A stretch of 64,000 bases of DNA from Verrucomicrobiaceae bacterium (lineage in GTDB: Bacteria; Verrucomicrobiota; Verrucomicrobiia; Chthoniobacterales; JAATET01), in the NCBI GenBank assembly GCA_027488755.1, contig JAIYAZ010000047.1:1-64000 (forward strand), written 5' to 3'. Within the stretch, counting starts at the first letter, position 1; each line of letters opens with the position of its first letter. The notes under the pieces were generated by a model. The model did no database searches and was not told the origin of the DNA. It saw nothing but the letters and a program-made list of their open reading frames with translations. This document shows positions 34,038-42,600 of the stretch, piece by piece. Position numbers and translations under genes: made by a program.

Positions 34038-36449
34038 ATGTCCACTTCCGCACCCATGCCCACGCTCGCTTCTTCTGACATCCAAACCGCCGTCGATACC
34101 GCCACCCGGCGGGTCGCCCCCCTCTGGCCGCTCAGCCGCTTCGTGGCCGTCAACCCCTTCGTCGGCCTGGCGGACACGCCCTTCGTCGAGGCCACGGAAA
34201 TCGTCGGCCGCGCCAGCGGCTCGCCGCTCACCCTTCCGCCCGCCTTTTACCGGGAACGCTTCACGAGCGGCGTCATCACCCCCGCCGATCTTCTCAGCGC
34301 CTCGCGGGAAGCCTTCGCGAAGGCCGGCGAAGGGGCCGTCACTCCCACCGTCGAATCCCTCATCGCCGCCCTGCAGGCCGCGGACTGGACCGAACCCGCC
34401 GCCACGCTCACGCCCCTGCCCAGCGCGCTCCATGATGCCGCCCACGGCACGCGGTGGAGCCGCTTCTTCGTGGAGGAGGCCTCCAAATGGTGCGCCGCCT
34501 ACTACGACGAAGGTCAGGCCCTCTGGCGGTTTCCCTGGAAAGGCATTCCGCTCTTTGCGGCCTGGCGGCAGGCCGCAGCCTGCGACCGCAATCCCGAGGT
34601 CGCCGGCCTGCCCGGCTGGCGGAGCTTTGCCGCCTCGCTGGGGGACGATCCCCGGCTCGAAATCGAGCGCGGCCTGCGGCAGCTCAAGGTTCCCGCCCCT
34701 GCCGCCGCGGACTTTTGCCACCGGCTCCTGATGTCCATCAGCGGCTGGGCCGGTCACCTCCAGTTCCGGGCCCACGAAAAGGCCCTCGTCGGCGAAAAGG
34801 ACGACGCCATCGTGCATCTCCTCGCCATCCGCATGGCGGGTGAACTCGCCCTCCACGCCCGGCTCTGGAACGAATCCCTCGCCGCCGCGTGGAACGCGCA
34901 GATCGCCAATCCCCCCGGCCTCGCCGGCTCCGCTGCGCTTGCCCCGGCCCGCATCTGGCAACGGGCCCTCGAATGCGCCCGGCAGCGGGAACTCTTTGGC
35001 CGGATGGCCGCCGCGCCGAAAGTCGTCACGTCCGCGCGGCCGGACTTTCAGGCGGTCTTCTGCATCGACGTGCGGTCCGAAATCTACCGGCGGTCGCTTG
35101 AGTCTGTCGCCCCCACCGGCCAAACCATCGGCTTCGCCGGCTTCTTCGGGTTCCCGATTGAGGCCGTCCCCGCCGGGGAGACGCACGGCACGCCCCAATG
35201 CCCCGTGCTGCTCACGCCCGCCGTGAAGGTGCCCGCCCAGTCCACCGCCGCCGGGGTGCGGAAGATCGGCTCCCACAAGCGCTCCGCCACCGCCTGGGGC
35301 GGCTTCAAGTCCGCCGCGATCTCCAGCTTCGTCTTCGTCGAAACCGCCGGCCTCGGCTTCGCCGCGAAGTTTGCCCGGGATCTGACCCACCACTCAAAGA
35401 CCCCGGCCTGCTCCTCCTGCGGCGTTGCGACGGAGGGCATCGCCCTTGACCAACGGGTCGGCATGGCCGCCGGCGCGCTTCGGCACATGGGCTTTGCCGG
35501 TGGCGGTCTCGCCCGGGTGGTTCTGCTCTGCGGCCACGGCAGCGAGACGGCCAATAACCCCTACGGCTCCAGCCTGGATTGCGGCGCCTGCGGCGGCCAC
35601 ACCGGCGAGGCGAACGCCCGCACCGCCGCCGCCATTCTCAACGACCCCGCCGTCCGCAAGGGCCTCGGCGCCCAGGGCATCGAGCTCCCCGCCGACACCT
35701 GGTTTGTCGCCGGGCTGCACAACACCACAACCGACGCGGTCACGCTCTTCGACGTCGACGCCGCGCCGGCCACGCACGCCGCGGAACTCACCGCCCTCCA
35801 ACGGCACCTCGACGCCGCGACCGCGATCGCCCAAAAGGAACGCTCGCCTCTCCTCGGCGAAAATCCCGCCGCCCCCGGCCTCGCCGCGCGGATTCGGGAG
35901 CGGAGCCACGACTGGTCCCAGGTCCGGCCCGAGTGGGGCCTGGCCGGCAACTATGCCTTCATCGCCGCGCCGAGGTTCCGCACCGCCGGGCTCAAACTCG
36001 ACGGCCGGGTCTTCCTCCATGACTACCGCTACGAGGCCGACGCGGGTGAGGCCACCCTCGAGCTGCTCCTCGCCGCGCCGGTGGTCGTCGCCAGCTGGAT
36101 CAACCTCCAATACTTCGCCTCCACCGTGGACAACGGCCGCTTCGGCGCCGGAAACAAAACGCTCCACAACGTGGCCGCCGCCATCGGCGTCTACGAGGGC
36201 AACGGCGGGGACCTCCGGGTCGGCCTGCCCTTCCAGTCCGTGCACGACGGGCAGGAATGGCGGCACGAACCCCTCCGGCTCAGCGTTTGCGTCGAAGCGC
36301 CGCCCGAGGCCATGAACCGCATTCTCGAAAAACATCCCGAGGTTGCCGCCCTCGTCGCGAACGAGTGGATTCACCTCTTCGCCATCGGCGCGAGCGGTGC
36401 CGTCAGCGCGAAGTCCGACGGATGCGGCGGCTGGACGCCCGTCGCCTAA
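34038..36449 (+). CDS. dabA: DabA: zinc carbonic-anhydrase-like subunit of the DAB transporter
   Basis: 803 residues, the former DUF2309. DabA hydrates CO2 vectorially, driven through DabB, to accumulate bicarbonate in the cytosol. Zinc-site residues are visible: Cys342 and Asp344 in FCIDVRSE (with Arg346), His500 in CGHGSET and Cys515 in LDCGACGG. The His-Cys spacing of 15 equals that of the characterised Halothiobacillus protein (His524/Cys539, recalled). Family segments at the N-terminus include FVAVNPFVGL. The pair with dabB is complete. The gene shares CTAA (36446-36449) with the convergent bioA. Confidence 0.93.
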   Translation: MSTSAPMPTLASSDIQTAVDTATRRVAPLWPLSRFVAVNPFVGLADTPFVEATEIVGRASGSPLTLPPAFYRERFTSGVITPADLLSASREAFAKAGEGAVTPTVESLIAALQAADWTEPAATLTPLPSALHDAAHGTRWSRFFVEEASKWCAAYYDEGQALWRFPWKGIPLFAAWRQAAACDRNPEVAGLPGWRSFAASLGDDPRLEIERGLRQLKVPAPAAADFCHRLLMSISGWAGHLQFRAHEKALVGEKDDAIVHLLAIRMAGELALHARLWNESLAAAWNAQIANPPGLAGSAALAPARIWQRALECARQRELFGRMAAAPKVVTSARPDFQAVFCIDVRSEIYRRSLESVAPTGQTIGFAGFFGFPIEAVPAGETHGTPQCPVLLTPAVKVPAQSTAAGVRKIGSHKRSATAWGGFKSAAISSFVFVETAGLGFAAKFARDLTHHSKTPACSSCGVATEGIALDQRVGMAAGALRHMGFAGGGLARVVLLCGHGSETANNPYGSSLDCGACGGHTGEANARTAAAILNDPAVRKGLGAQGIELPADTWFVAGLHNTTTDAVTLFDVDAAPATHAAELTALQRHLDAATAIAQKERSPLLGENPAAPGLAARIRERSHDWSQVRPEWGLAGNYAFIAAPRFRTAGLKLDGRVFLHDYRYEADAGEATLELLLAAPVVVASWINLQYFASTVDNGRFGAGNKTLHNVAAAIGVYEGNGGDLRVGLPFQSVHDGQEWRHEPLRLSVCVEAPPEAMNRILEKHPEVAALVANEWIHLFAIGASGAVSAKSDGCGGWTPVA

Positions 36450-37732
36450 CCGCAAACCTCGTCGATCGCGCGGCGGATCGCTTCCACCGCGCGGTCGATC
36501 TGCGCCGTTGACACGCACAGCGGCGGCATCAGCACGATCGTGTCGAGCACCGGCCGCGTCAGCAGACCGTGCGCCCGCGCCGCCGTGCAGATCTGCCCCC
36601 CGCGCAACTCGTCCCACGGATAAGCCGAGGCCTTGTCCGGCCCAACCTCAATGCCCGCGATGAATCCGCAGCGGCGCACCTCGCGCACCCGCGGATGCGC
36701 GGCCAGTTCGTCGAGCCGTGTGTGCAGGTGGGCGATCTTCGGTTTGAGCGCCTCCAGCGTCCGCTCCTCCTCGAAGATCGCCAGATTCGCCAGCGCGGCC
36801 GCGCAGCCCAGCGCGCTGCCCGTGTAGCTGTGGCCGTAATAAAACGTCTTCAGCTCCGCCACCTCGCCGAGAAATTTCCGAAACACCCGCTCCGTCGTGA
36901 GCGTCGCCGCCAGGGGCAGGTAACCGCCCGTGAGCCCCTTCGCCAGGCACAGGAAATCCGGAAACACCCGCTCCTGCTCGCAGGCAAACATCGTCCCCGT
37001 GCGGCCGAAGCCCGTCATCACCTCGTCCAGAACCAAAAAGATCCCGTGCACATCGCACCACGCGCTCAGCTCCCGCAGCATCCCGGTCGGCCACACCCGC
37101 ATGCCGGCCGCGCCCTGGATAAGCGGCTCAATGATGACCGCCGCAATCGTCTCTGGCCGTTCCAGCCGCGCGAGGTCTTCCAGCCCGCCAATGCGCTCCA
37201 CCGGAAAATGCAGGCCCGCAAACCGCCCGTGAAACCCCGCGATGCCGCCCACGCTTGAGGCGCCCGCCGTGTCGCCGTGATACGCGCGGTCAAACGCCAC
37301 GAAGCGGTTCCGCTCCGGCCGCCCGTCGAGCTGCCAATACTGCACCGCCATCTTCAGCGCCGCCTCGATGGCCGTTGATCCGTCGTCCGAAAAAAACGCC
37401 CGCGTGAGCGTGTTGGTCGGAAAGAGCCCGCACAGCCGGGCCGCCAGCTCGGCCGCCGGAGCGTTCGTCGAGCCTAGGAACGACACATGCGCCACCCGGT
37501 CGAGCTGCGCGCGAATCGCCGCGTCGATCCGGGGATGGCGATGGCCGTGCACGTTCGTCCAGATCGAGGAATTCCCGTCGAGGTATTCGCGGCCGTGCTG
37601 ATCCCGCAGCACCGCGCCCTCGCCCTCCACGAGCATCAGCGGCTCATGCTCCGGCGCGCACCACGCCTTCATCTGCGTGAACGGATGCCACGTGTGCGCC
37701 TTGTCCGCGGCCAGGAGAACGTCAAGATCCAT
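36446..37732 (-). CDS. bioA: Adenosylmethionine--8-amino-7-oxononanoate aminotransferase
   Basis: 428 residues. PLP enzyme that makes 7,8-diaminopelargonate in biotin synthesis with SAM as amino donor. Family features are WHPFTQMKAW (residues 15-24), YLDGNSSIWTNVHGHRHP and the class III aminotransferase PLP lysine Lys265 in CLAKGLTGGYLP, with LDEVMTGFGRTG before it. No other bio genes are adjacent. accD at 39.4 kb provides a biotin-dependent step elsewhere in the window. Confidence 0.94.
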   Translation of the reverse strand: MDLDVLLAADKAHTWHPFTQMKAWCAPEHEPLMLVEGEGAVLRDQHGREYLDGNSSIWTNVHGHRHPRIDAAIRAQLDRVAHVSFLGSTNAPAAELAARLCGLFPTNTLTRAFFSDDGSTAIEAALKMAVQYWQLDGRPERNRFVAFDRAYHGDTAGASSVGGIAGFHGRFAGLHFPVERIGGLEDLARLERPETIAAVIIEPLIQGAAGMRVWPTGMLRELSAWCDVHGIFLVLDEVMTGFGRTGTMFACEQERVFPDFLCLAKGLTGGYLPLAATLTTERVFRKFLGEVAELKTFYYGHSYTGSALGCAAALANLAIFEEERTLEALKPKIAHLHTRLDELAAHPRVREVRRCGFIAGIEVGPDKASAYPWDELRGGQICTAARAHGLLTRPVLDTIVLMPPLCVSTAQIDRAVEAIRRAIDEVCG

Positions 37733-37817
37733 CCGCGCACTGTAGCGTCCCGCGGGCCGTCGCGCACGGGCGAACGCCGGGGCTGGCGGGATGCCCCGGG
37801 CCTGCTAGGCTGCGCGC

Positions 37818-38708
37818 GTGAATCCCCTCGGGAAACTCGCCCTCTACCTCGTCGCCGTCGTCCTCACGGCCTGCCTGCTCGCGCCCCCGGTGTATTGGTT
37901 TCTCCACGACGCGCATCCCTTCCTGCGCGACATGCCGTTCCACCGCTTCTTCAACCGCGTCGCCCTCGTCGCGGCCATCCTCTACCTCTGGCCCACCCTG
38001 CGCTGGATCAACGTCTGCAGCCGCGCCGAACTCGGCCTCGCGCGCAACCCCCACGCCGGCCGCGACCTGCTCCGCGGCCTCACGCTGGCCACGCTCCCCC
38101 TGCTCGCGCTCGCGGCCGTCTACTTCGGCTTCGAAATCTACCGCGTGCGCAACGAGATCAACTGGGCCAAATTCTGCCCCATCCTCGCCACGGCGGCGTT
38201 TGTCCCGGTGCTCGAGGAGGCGCTCTTCCGCGGCGTGCTGCTCGGGCTCGCCGTCCGCCAGCTCGGCCGCGTCAGCGGCGCCGTGGTGGTTTCGCTGATC
38301 TTTGCCGTCATCCATTTCGTGCGGCAGCACGGCGAGGTGACGGAGGTCCACTGGTGGAGCGGTTTCGCGCTGCTCGGCACGGTCTTCCCGCCGGCCGACG
38401 CCCGCGTCATCACCGCCTTTGGCGCGCTGAATCTTTTTGTGATCGGCCTGATCCTCGCCTACGCCACGCTGCGCACGCGGTCCCTCTGGCTCGGCATCGG
38501 GCTCCATGCCGCGTGGATCTTCGGCCAGCAGGCGCTGAACGTCATCGCCCGCTACCGCGTGAAGCCGCCCGACGCCCTGCTGCCGTGGTTCGGCCCGACG
38601 GTCGTAAGCGGCATGGTCCCCACCGGCCTCGTGCCGCTGGCGGCCCTGCTTGTCACCGGCGGGCTGGTCTGGTGGACTCTGCGCCGTGGGCGTGGGGCGA
38701 ATGCTTGA
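37818..38708 (+). CDS. CPBP-family intramembrane metalloprotease
   Basis: 296 residues from GTG at 37818, with about eight membrane helices. The CPBP/Abi motif Glu133-Glu134-x3-Arg138 (VLEEALFRGV) and His166 (FAVIHF) are present, with a third motif region before GLHAAWIFGQQ. These proteins resemble CAAX-processing proteases and are also linked to bacteriocin immunity. The substrate here is unknown. The stop overlaps the comF start by 8 bases. Confidence 0.85.
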   Translation: MNPLGKLALYLVAVVLTACLLAPPVYWFLHDAHPFLRDMPFHRFFNRVALVAAILYLWPTLRWINVCSRAELGLARNPHAGRDLLRGLTLATLPLLALAAVYFGFEIYRVRNEINWAKFCPILATAAFVPVLEEALFRGVLLGLAVRQLGRVSGAVVVSLIFAVIHFVRQHGEVTEVHWWSGFALLGTVFPPADARVITAFGALNLFVIGLILAYATLRTRSLWLGIGLHAAWIFGQQALNVIARYRVKPPDALLPWFGPTVVSGMVPTGLVPLAALLVTGGLVWWTLRRGRGANA

Positions 38709-39414
38709 GCCGGTTCTCGGTGCGTTGGCGGATCTCGTGTATCCGCCCCACTGCGTTGCCTGCGGGTGCCGCCAGCCCTCCGGCGTCTGGCTCTGCGCGG
38801 ACTGCGACGCCAAGGTCCGCCGGCTCGACGGCCCGAAATGCCCCGTCTGCTCGCGGCCGTTCGACGGAGCCATCGACATTTTCACCTGCCCGAACTGCCG
38901 CGGCGAGACCCTGCATCTTCATTTCGCCGTCGCCGTCGTGCGCGCCGAAGGCACGGCCCGTGACCTCATCCACCGCTTCAAATACGGACGCGAGTTCACC
39001 CTGCGCCGCGTGCTCGGCGACTGGCTGGTCGAGGCCTTTGACGATCCCCGCCTCGCCGATGCGTCCGAGGCGCAACTGGTGCCCGTGCCCCTGCACCCCG
39101 CCCGCCTCCGCGAACGGCGCTTCAATCAATCCGAGGCCCTCGCCGACTGGGTCGCGCGCCGGCGCGGCCTCCGCGTCGTGCAGCCGCTCCGGCGTTCCCG
39201 CCCCACGGTGACGCAAACGCATTTCGACCGCCGGCAGCGGATGCGGAACTTGCGCGCCGCCTTCGCTTTGCGCCACAATGCCCGGGTGAAGGATCATTCA
39301 TTCCTGCTGGTGGACGACGTGCTCACCACCGGCTCGACGCTGGACGAATGCGCGCGGGTGCTGCTTGAGGGCGGCGCGCGCTCCGTCCGCGCCATCACCG
39401 TAGCGCGGGGATAA
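38701..39414 (+). CDS. comF: ComF-family phosphoribosyltransferase-like protein
   Basis: 237 residues from ATG at 38701. The N-terminal zinc ribbons hold Cys18/Cys21/Cys32/Cys35 and Cys47/Cys50/Cys63/Cys66. A type I phosphoribosyltransferase domain follows, with the PRPP loop LLVDDVLTTGSTL near residue 200. ComF proteins act in DNA uptake in naturally competent bacteria and interact with PriA and other recombination proteins, but occur widely. In-frame codons upstream could extend it into the CPBP gene; this ATG gives the conserved start. accD follows after 8 bases. Confidence 0.9.
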   Translation: MLEPVLGALADLVYPPHCVACGCRQPSGVWLCADCDAKVRRLDGPKCPVCSRPFDGAIDIFTCPNCRGETLHLHFAVAVVRAEGTARDLIHRFKYGREFTLRRVLGDWLVEAFDDPRLADASEAQLVPVPLHPARLRERRFNQSEALADWVARRRGLRVVQPLRRSRPTVTQTHFDRRQRMRNLRAAFALRHNARVKDHSFLLVDDVLTTGSTLDECARVLLEGGARSVRAITVARG

Positions 39415-39422
39415 CTTCTGCC

Positions 39423-40265
39423 ATGGCCATTTTTCGCAAACCCGTCCTCAAATCCTCCTCCAAAAACCGCGAGATCCCCGAGGGGCTCTGGACCAAGTGT
39501 CCGTCCTGCGGCGAGGTCATCCACAACCTCGCGCTCGAGGAAAACCTCCGCGTCTGCCCGAAGTGCGAACACCATTTTCCCATCAGCTCGAAGGAGCGCA
39601 TCGCCTCGCTGGTCGACGAAGGCAGCTTCGAGGAAACCGACGCCAACCTCGTGGCCGTCGACACCCTCAAGTTCAAGGGCGTGGTCACCTATGAGGACGT
39701 GCTGAAAAAATACCGCGCGAAAACCGGCCTCAAGGACGGCGTCACCACCGGCACCGCCAAGGTCGATGGCCGCCCCGTCTCGCTCGCGGTCATGGACTTC
39801 ACCTTCCTCGCCGCCACCATGGGCTCCGTCGTCGGGGAAAAAATCACCCGCACCATTGAGCTGGGCACCAAGAAGAAAATGCCCGTCATCATCGTCTGCG
39901 CCTCCGGCGGCGCCCGCATGTATGAGGGCATGCTCAGCCTCATGCAGATGGCGAAGACCAGCGGAGCGCTCGCCCGCCACGCCCAGGCCAAACTGCCCTA
40001 CGTCGTCGTCCTTACGAATCCCACCACCGCCGGCGTCATGGCCAGCTACGCATCGCTCGGTGACGTCATCCTCGCCGAACCGAAGTCGATGATCGGCTTC
40101 GCCGGTCCGCGCGTGATCAAGGAGACCACCCACCAGGAACTCCCGCCCGGTTTCCAGACCGCCGAGTTCCTCGAAAAGCACGGCCTCGTCGACCACATCG
40201 TGCCCCGCGCCAAGATGCGCGGCCTGCTCGTGCAGTTGCTGGGCTACTTCGGCGCGAAAAAATGA
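39423..40265 (+). CDS. accD: Acetyl-CoA carboxylase carboxyltransferase subunit beta
   Basis: 280 residues. Transfers carboxyl from biotin carrier protein to acetyl-CoA, forming malonyl-CoA. The zinc ribbon is Cys26/Cys29/Cys45/Cys48, and the crotonase-like core carries ASGGARMYEGMLSLMQMAK. AccA is not adjacent. The stop overlaps the folC ATG (ATGA, 40262-40265), the accD-folC pairing seen in many bacteria. Confidence 0.97.
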   Translation: MAIFRKPVLKSSSKNREIPEGLWTKCPSCGEVIHNLALEENLRVCPKCEHHFPISSKERIASLVDEGSFEETDANLVAVDTLKFKGVVTYEDVLKKYRAKTGLKDGVTTGTAKVDGRPVSLAVMDFTFLAATMGSVVGEKITRTIELGTKKKMPVIIVCASGGARMYEGMLSLMQMAKTSGALARHAQAKLPYVVVLTNPTTAGVMASYASLGDVILAEPKSMIGFAGPRVIKETTHQELPPGFQTAEFLEKHGLVDHIVPRAKMRGLLVQLLGYFGAKK

Positions 40266-41413
40266 ACCCCGCCGAGGCGCTCGCGTGGCTTCACTCCATG
40301 CAGCAATTCGGAATCAAGCTCGGGCTCGACAACCCCCGCGCCCTCCTCGCGTTGCTCGGCCACCCCGAGCGCGAGGTGCGCTGCCTGCACGTCGCCGGCA
40401 CGAACGGCAAGGGCTCCGTCTGCGCCCTGCTCGACGCCGTCCTCCGCGCCGCCGGCCACCGCACGGGCCTCTACACCTCACCGCACCTCGTCGATTTCCG
40501 CGAGCGCATCCAGGTCGATGGGCGCTGGATCGCGCCCGAAACCGTCGCCCGCCTGCTCACCACCGTGCGCAACGGCACCCGCGACTGGCCGCACGCGCCC
40601 ACGTTTTTTGAAATCGTCACCGCCATCGCCCTCCGCCACTTCGCCGACGCGGGCTGCGATTACGTCGTTCTCGAGACCGGCATGGGCGGACGCCTCGACG
40701 CGACGAACGCCGTCACGCCGATCGTCTCCGTGCTCACGCCCATCGGCATGGACCACATGCAATGGCTCGGGGACACCGTGGAGAAAATCGCCGCGGAAAA
40801 AGCCGGCATCATCAAGCCGGGCGTGCCCGTTGTGAGTGCGCCCCAGGTGCCCGCCGCCGCCGCCGTGCTCACGGCGCATGGGCCGGTCGAGTTTGTCCAG
40901 TCGCCGATCCCCGCCGACCTGACCGTGGCCCTGCCCGGCTCGCACCAACGGGAGAATGCCGCGCTTGCCCTCGCGGCGCTGCGGGCGGCGGGCATCCCGG
41001 TCAGCGAAAATGCCGCGCGCGCGGGCCTGCGCAACGTCCGCTGGCCCGGCCGCTTCCAATGCCTCGGCGACCTCGTGCTCGATGGTGCGCACAACGCCCA
41101 CGGTGCCGCGCAGCTCGTGAAAACGTGGTGGGAGGTCTTCGGCGCGGCCCGCGTCCCCGTGATCTTCGGCGCGATGCGCGACAAGGATTACGCCGAAATG
41201 CTCCGCGTGCTCGCGCCGCTGGCGACCGAGTTTCGCTTTGTGCCGGTTGACAACCCGCGCGCCGTTTCCCCGGAGGAGCTTGCCGCCGCCTGGGCCGGAC
41301 CGGCGCGGGTTTACCCGTCGCTGCGCGCCGCGCTGGACGAAGTCGAGGGCCGCACGCTCGTCACCGGCTCGCTATTCCTCATTGGCGAGGCGCTCGCCCT
41401 GCTCGAGGGCTGA
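40262..41413 (+). CDS. folC: Folylpolyglutamate synthase / dihydrofolate synthase
   Basis: 383 residues. Mur-ligase-like enzyme that adds glutamate to dihydropteroate or folates. P-loop GTNGKGS at 46-52, then YTSPHLVDFRERI and the LETGMGGRLDATN motif. At 383 residues it is somewhat short for the family (about 420). Translationally coupled to accD. The convergent rpe ends 6 bases after its stop. Confidence 0.95.
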   Translation: MNPAEALAWLHSMQQFGIKLGLDNPRALLALLGHPEREVRCLHVAGTNGKGSVCALLDAVLRAAGHRTGLYTSPHLVDFRERIQVDGRWIAPETVARLLTTVRNGTRDWPHAPTFFEIVTAIALRHFADAGCDYVVLETGMGGRLDATNAVTPIVSVLTPIGMDHMQWLGDTVEKIAAEKAGIIKPGVPVVSAPQVPAAAAVLTAHGPVEFVQSPIPADLTVALPGSHQRENAALALAALRAAGIPVSENAARAGLRNVRWPGRFQCLGDLVLDGAHNAHGAAQLVKTWWEVFGAARVPVIFGAMRDKDYAEMLRVLAPLATEFRFVPVDNPRAVSPEELAAAWAGPARVYPSLRAALDEVEGRTLVTGSLFLIGEALALLEG

Positions 41414-41419
41414 GACCGA

Positions 41420-42073
41420 TCAACCGCGCAGGCGGGCGATTTCCGCCGCGCGATCCGCGGCCTTGAAAACCGACGTGCCGGCAACCAGCAGGTTCGCGCC
41501 GGCCGCGATTGCCGTGCGCGCCGTCTCGACCGTGATGCCGCCGTCCACCTCGATGTCAAAGTCGAGACCAAGCTCCGCCCGGCGCCGGGCGGCGAACTCC
41601 ACCTTGGCCATCGTCTCCGGCAGAAACGGCTGGCCGCCAAAGCCGGGGTTGACCGTCATCACCAGCAGAATGTCGAAGAGGCCCCAATACGGCTCGATGC
41701 GGGCGATGTCCGTCGGCGGACTCACCGCCAGCCCGGCCTTGCAGCCCGCTTCGCGGATGCGGCGCAACGTGTCGGCCACGTCGTGATCGGCCTCGACGTG
41801 GCAGGTGAGGGAATGCGCGACCTTGGTGAAGCGGGGGAAATAGTGGTCGGGCCGCGTGACCATGAGATGCACGTCGAGCGGAAGGGGCGTGTGGCGGCTC
41901 ACTGCCTCTACGAACGCCGGACCGAAGGAAATGTTGTCCACGAGATGCCCGTCCATCACGTCGCAGTGAATCCAATCCGCCCCGGCGGCGGTCACGGAGG
42001 CGACTTCCTCGCCGACGCGGGCGAAGTCGCTGGCGAGGATCGAGGGGGCGACGATGATTTTGCGGGCACTCAC
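41420..42073 (-). CDS. rpe: Ribulose-phosphate 3-epimerase
   Basis: 217 residues from GTG at 42071-42073. TIM-barrel enzyme of the pentose phosphate pathway. Motifs are DVMDGHLVDNISFGP, LDVHLMV, the catalytic VNPGFGGQPF and the metal/phosphate-site EVDGGI. It runs divergently from tadA across 47 bases. Confidence 0.96.
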   Translation of the reverse strand: MSARKIIVAPSILASDFARVGEEVASVTAAGADWIHCDVMDGHLVDNISFGPAFVEAVSRHTPLPLDVHLMVTRPDHYFPRFTKVAHSLTCHVEADHDVADTLRRIREAGCKAGLAVSPPTDIARIEPYWGLFDILLVMTVNPGFGGQPFLPETMAKVEFAARRRAELGLDFDIEVDGGITVETARTAIAAGANLLVAGTSVFKAADRAAEIARLRG

Positions 42074-42120
42074 GCGGATATTTTTAGCCGCCCGGCGGCC
42101 GGCGCGCTATACCGGAATCC

Positions 42121-42600
42121 GTGGATGCCGACGACCCGATTATCGATCTTGCCAGCGACGCCTACTTCATGGGCGAGGCCCTGCGCCAGGCCCACCGTGC
42201 CTACGAGGCGGAGGAGGTGCCCATCGGGGCCGTGGTCGTGCGCGAGGGGCGCGTGATCGCCCGCGCGTGGAATCAGGTCGAGACGCTCAAGGACGCCACC
42301 GCCCACGCCGAGATGCTTGCCATCACGCAGGCCGAAAACGCCGTGGGCGACTGGCGGCTCACCGATTGCGACCTCTACGTGACGAAGGAGCCCTGCCCGA
42401 TGTGCGCCGGGGCACTCGTGCACGCCCGCCTGCGCCGGGTGATCTTCGGCTGCGGTGACCCGAAGGGCGGCGCGGCCGGCGGCTGGATCAACCTGCTCCA
42501 AACCACCGAACTCAACCACCGCTGCGAGGTCGCCGGCGGCGTGCGCGCCGAGGAATCCGTCGGGCTCCTCCGCGCCTTCTTCGCCGAGCGGCGGCGTTAG
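42121..42600 (+). CDS. tadA: tRNA-specific adenosine deaminase
   Basis: 159 residues from GTG at 42121; ATG at codon 17 is an alternative. Converts A34 to inosine in tRNA-Arg(ACG). Zinc deaminase motif His62-Ala-Glu64 and Cys92-x2-Cys95 (PCPMCAGA), with the C-terminal helix typical of TadA. Shares TTAG (42597-42600) with the convergent GH43 gene. Confidence 0.94.
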   Translation: MDADDPIIDLASDAYFMGEALRQAHRAYEAEEVPIGAVVVREGRVIARAWNQVETLKDATAHAEMLAITQAENAVGDWRLTDCDLYVTKEPCPMCAGALVHARLRRVIFGCGDPKGGAAGGWINLLQTTELNHRCEVAGGVRAEESVGLLRAFFAERRR

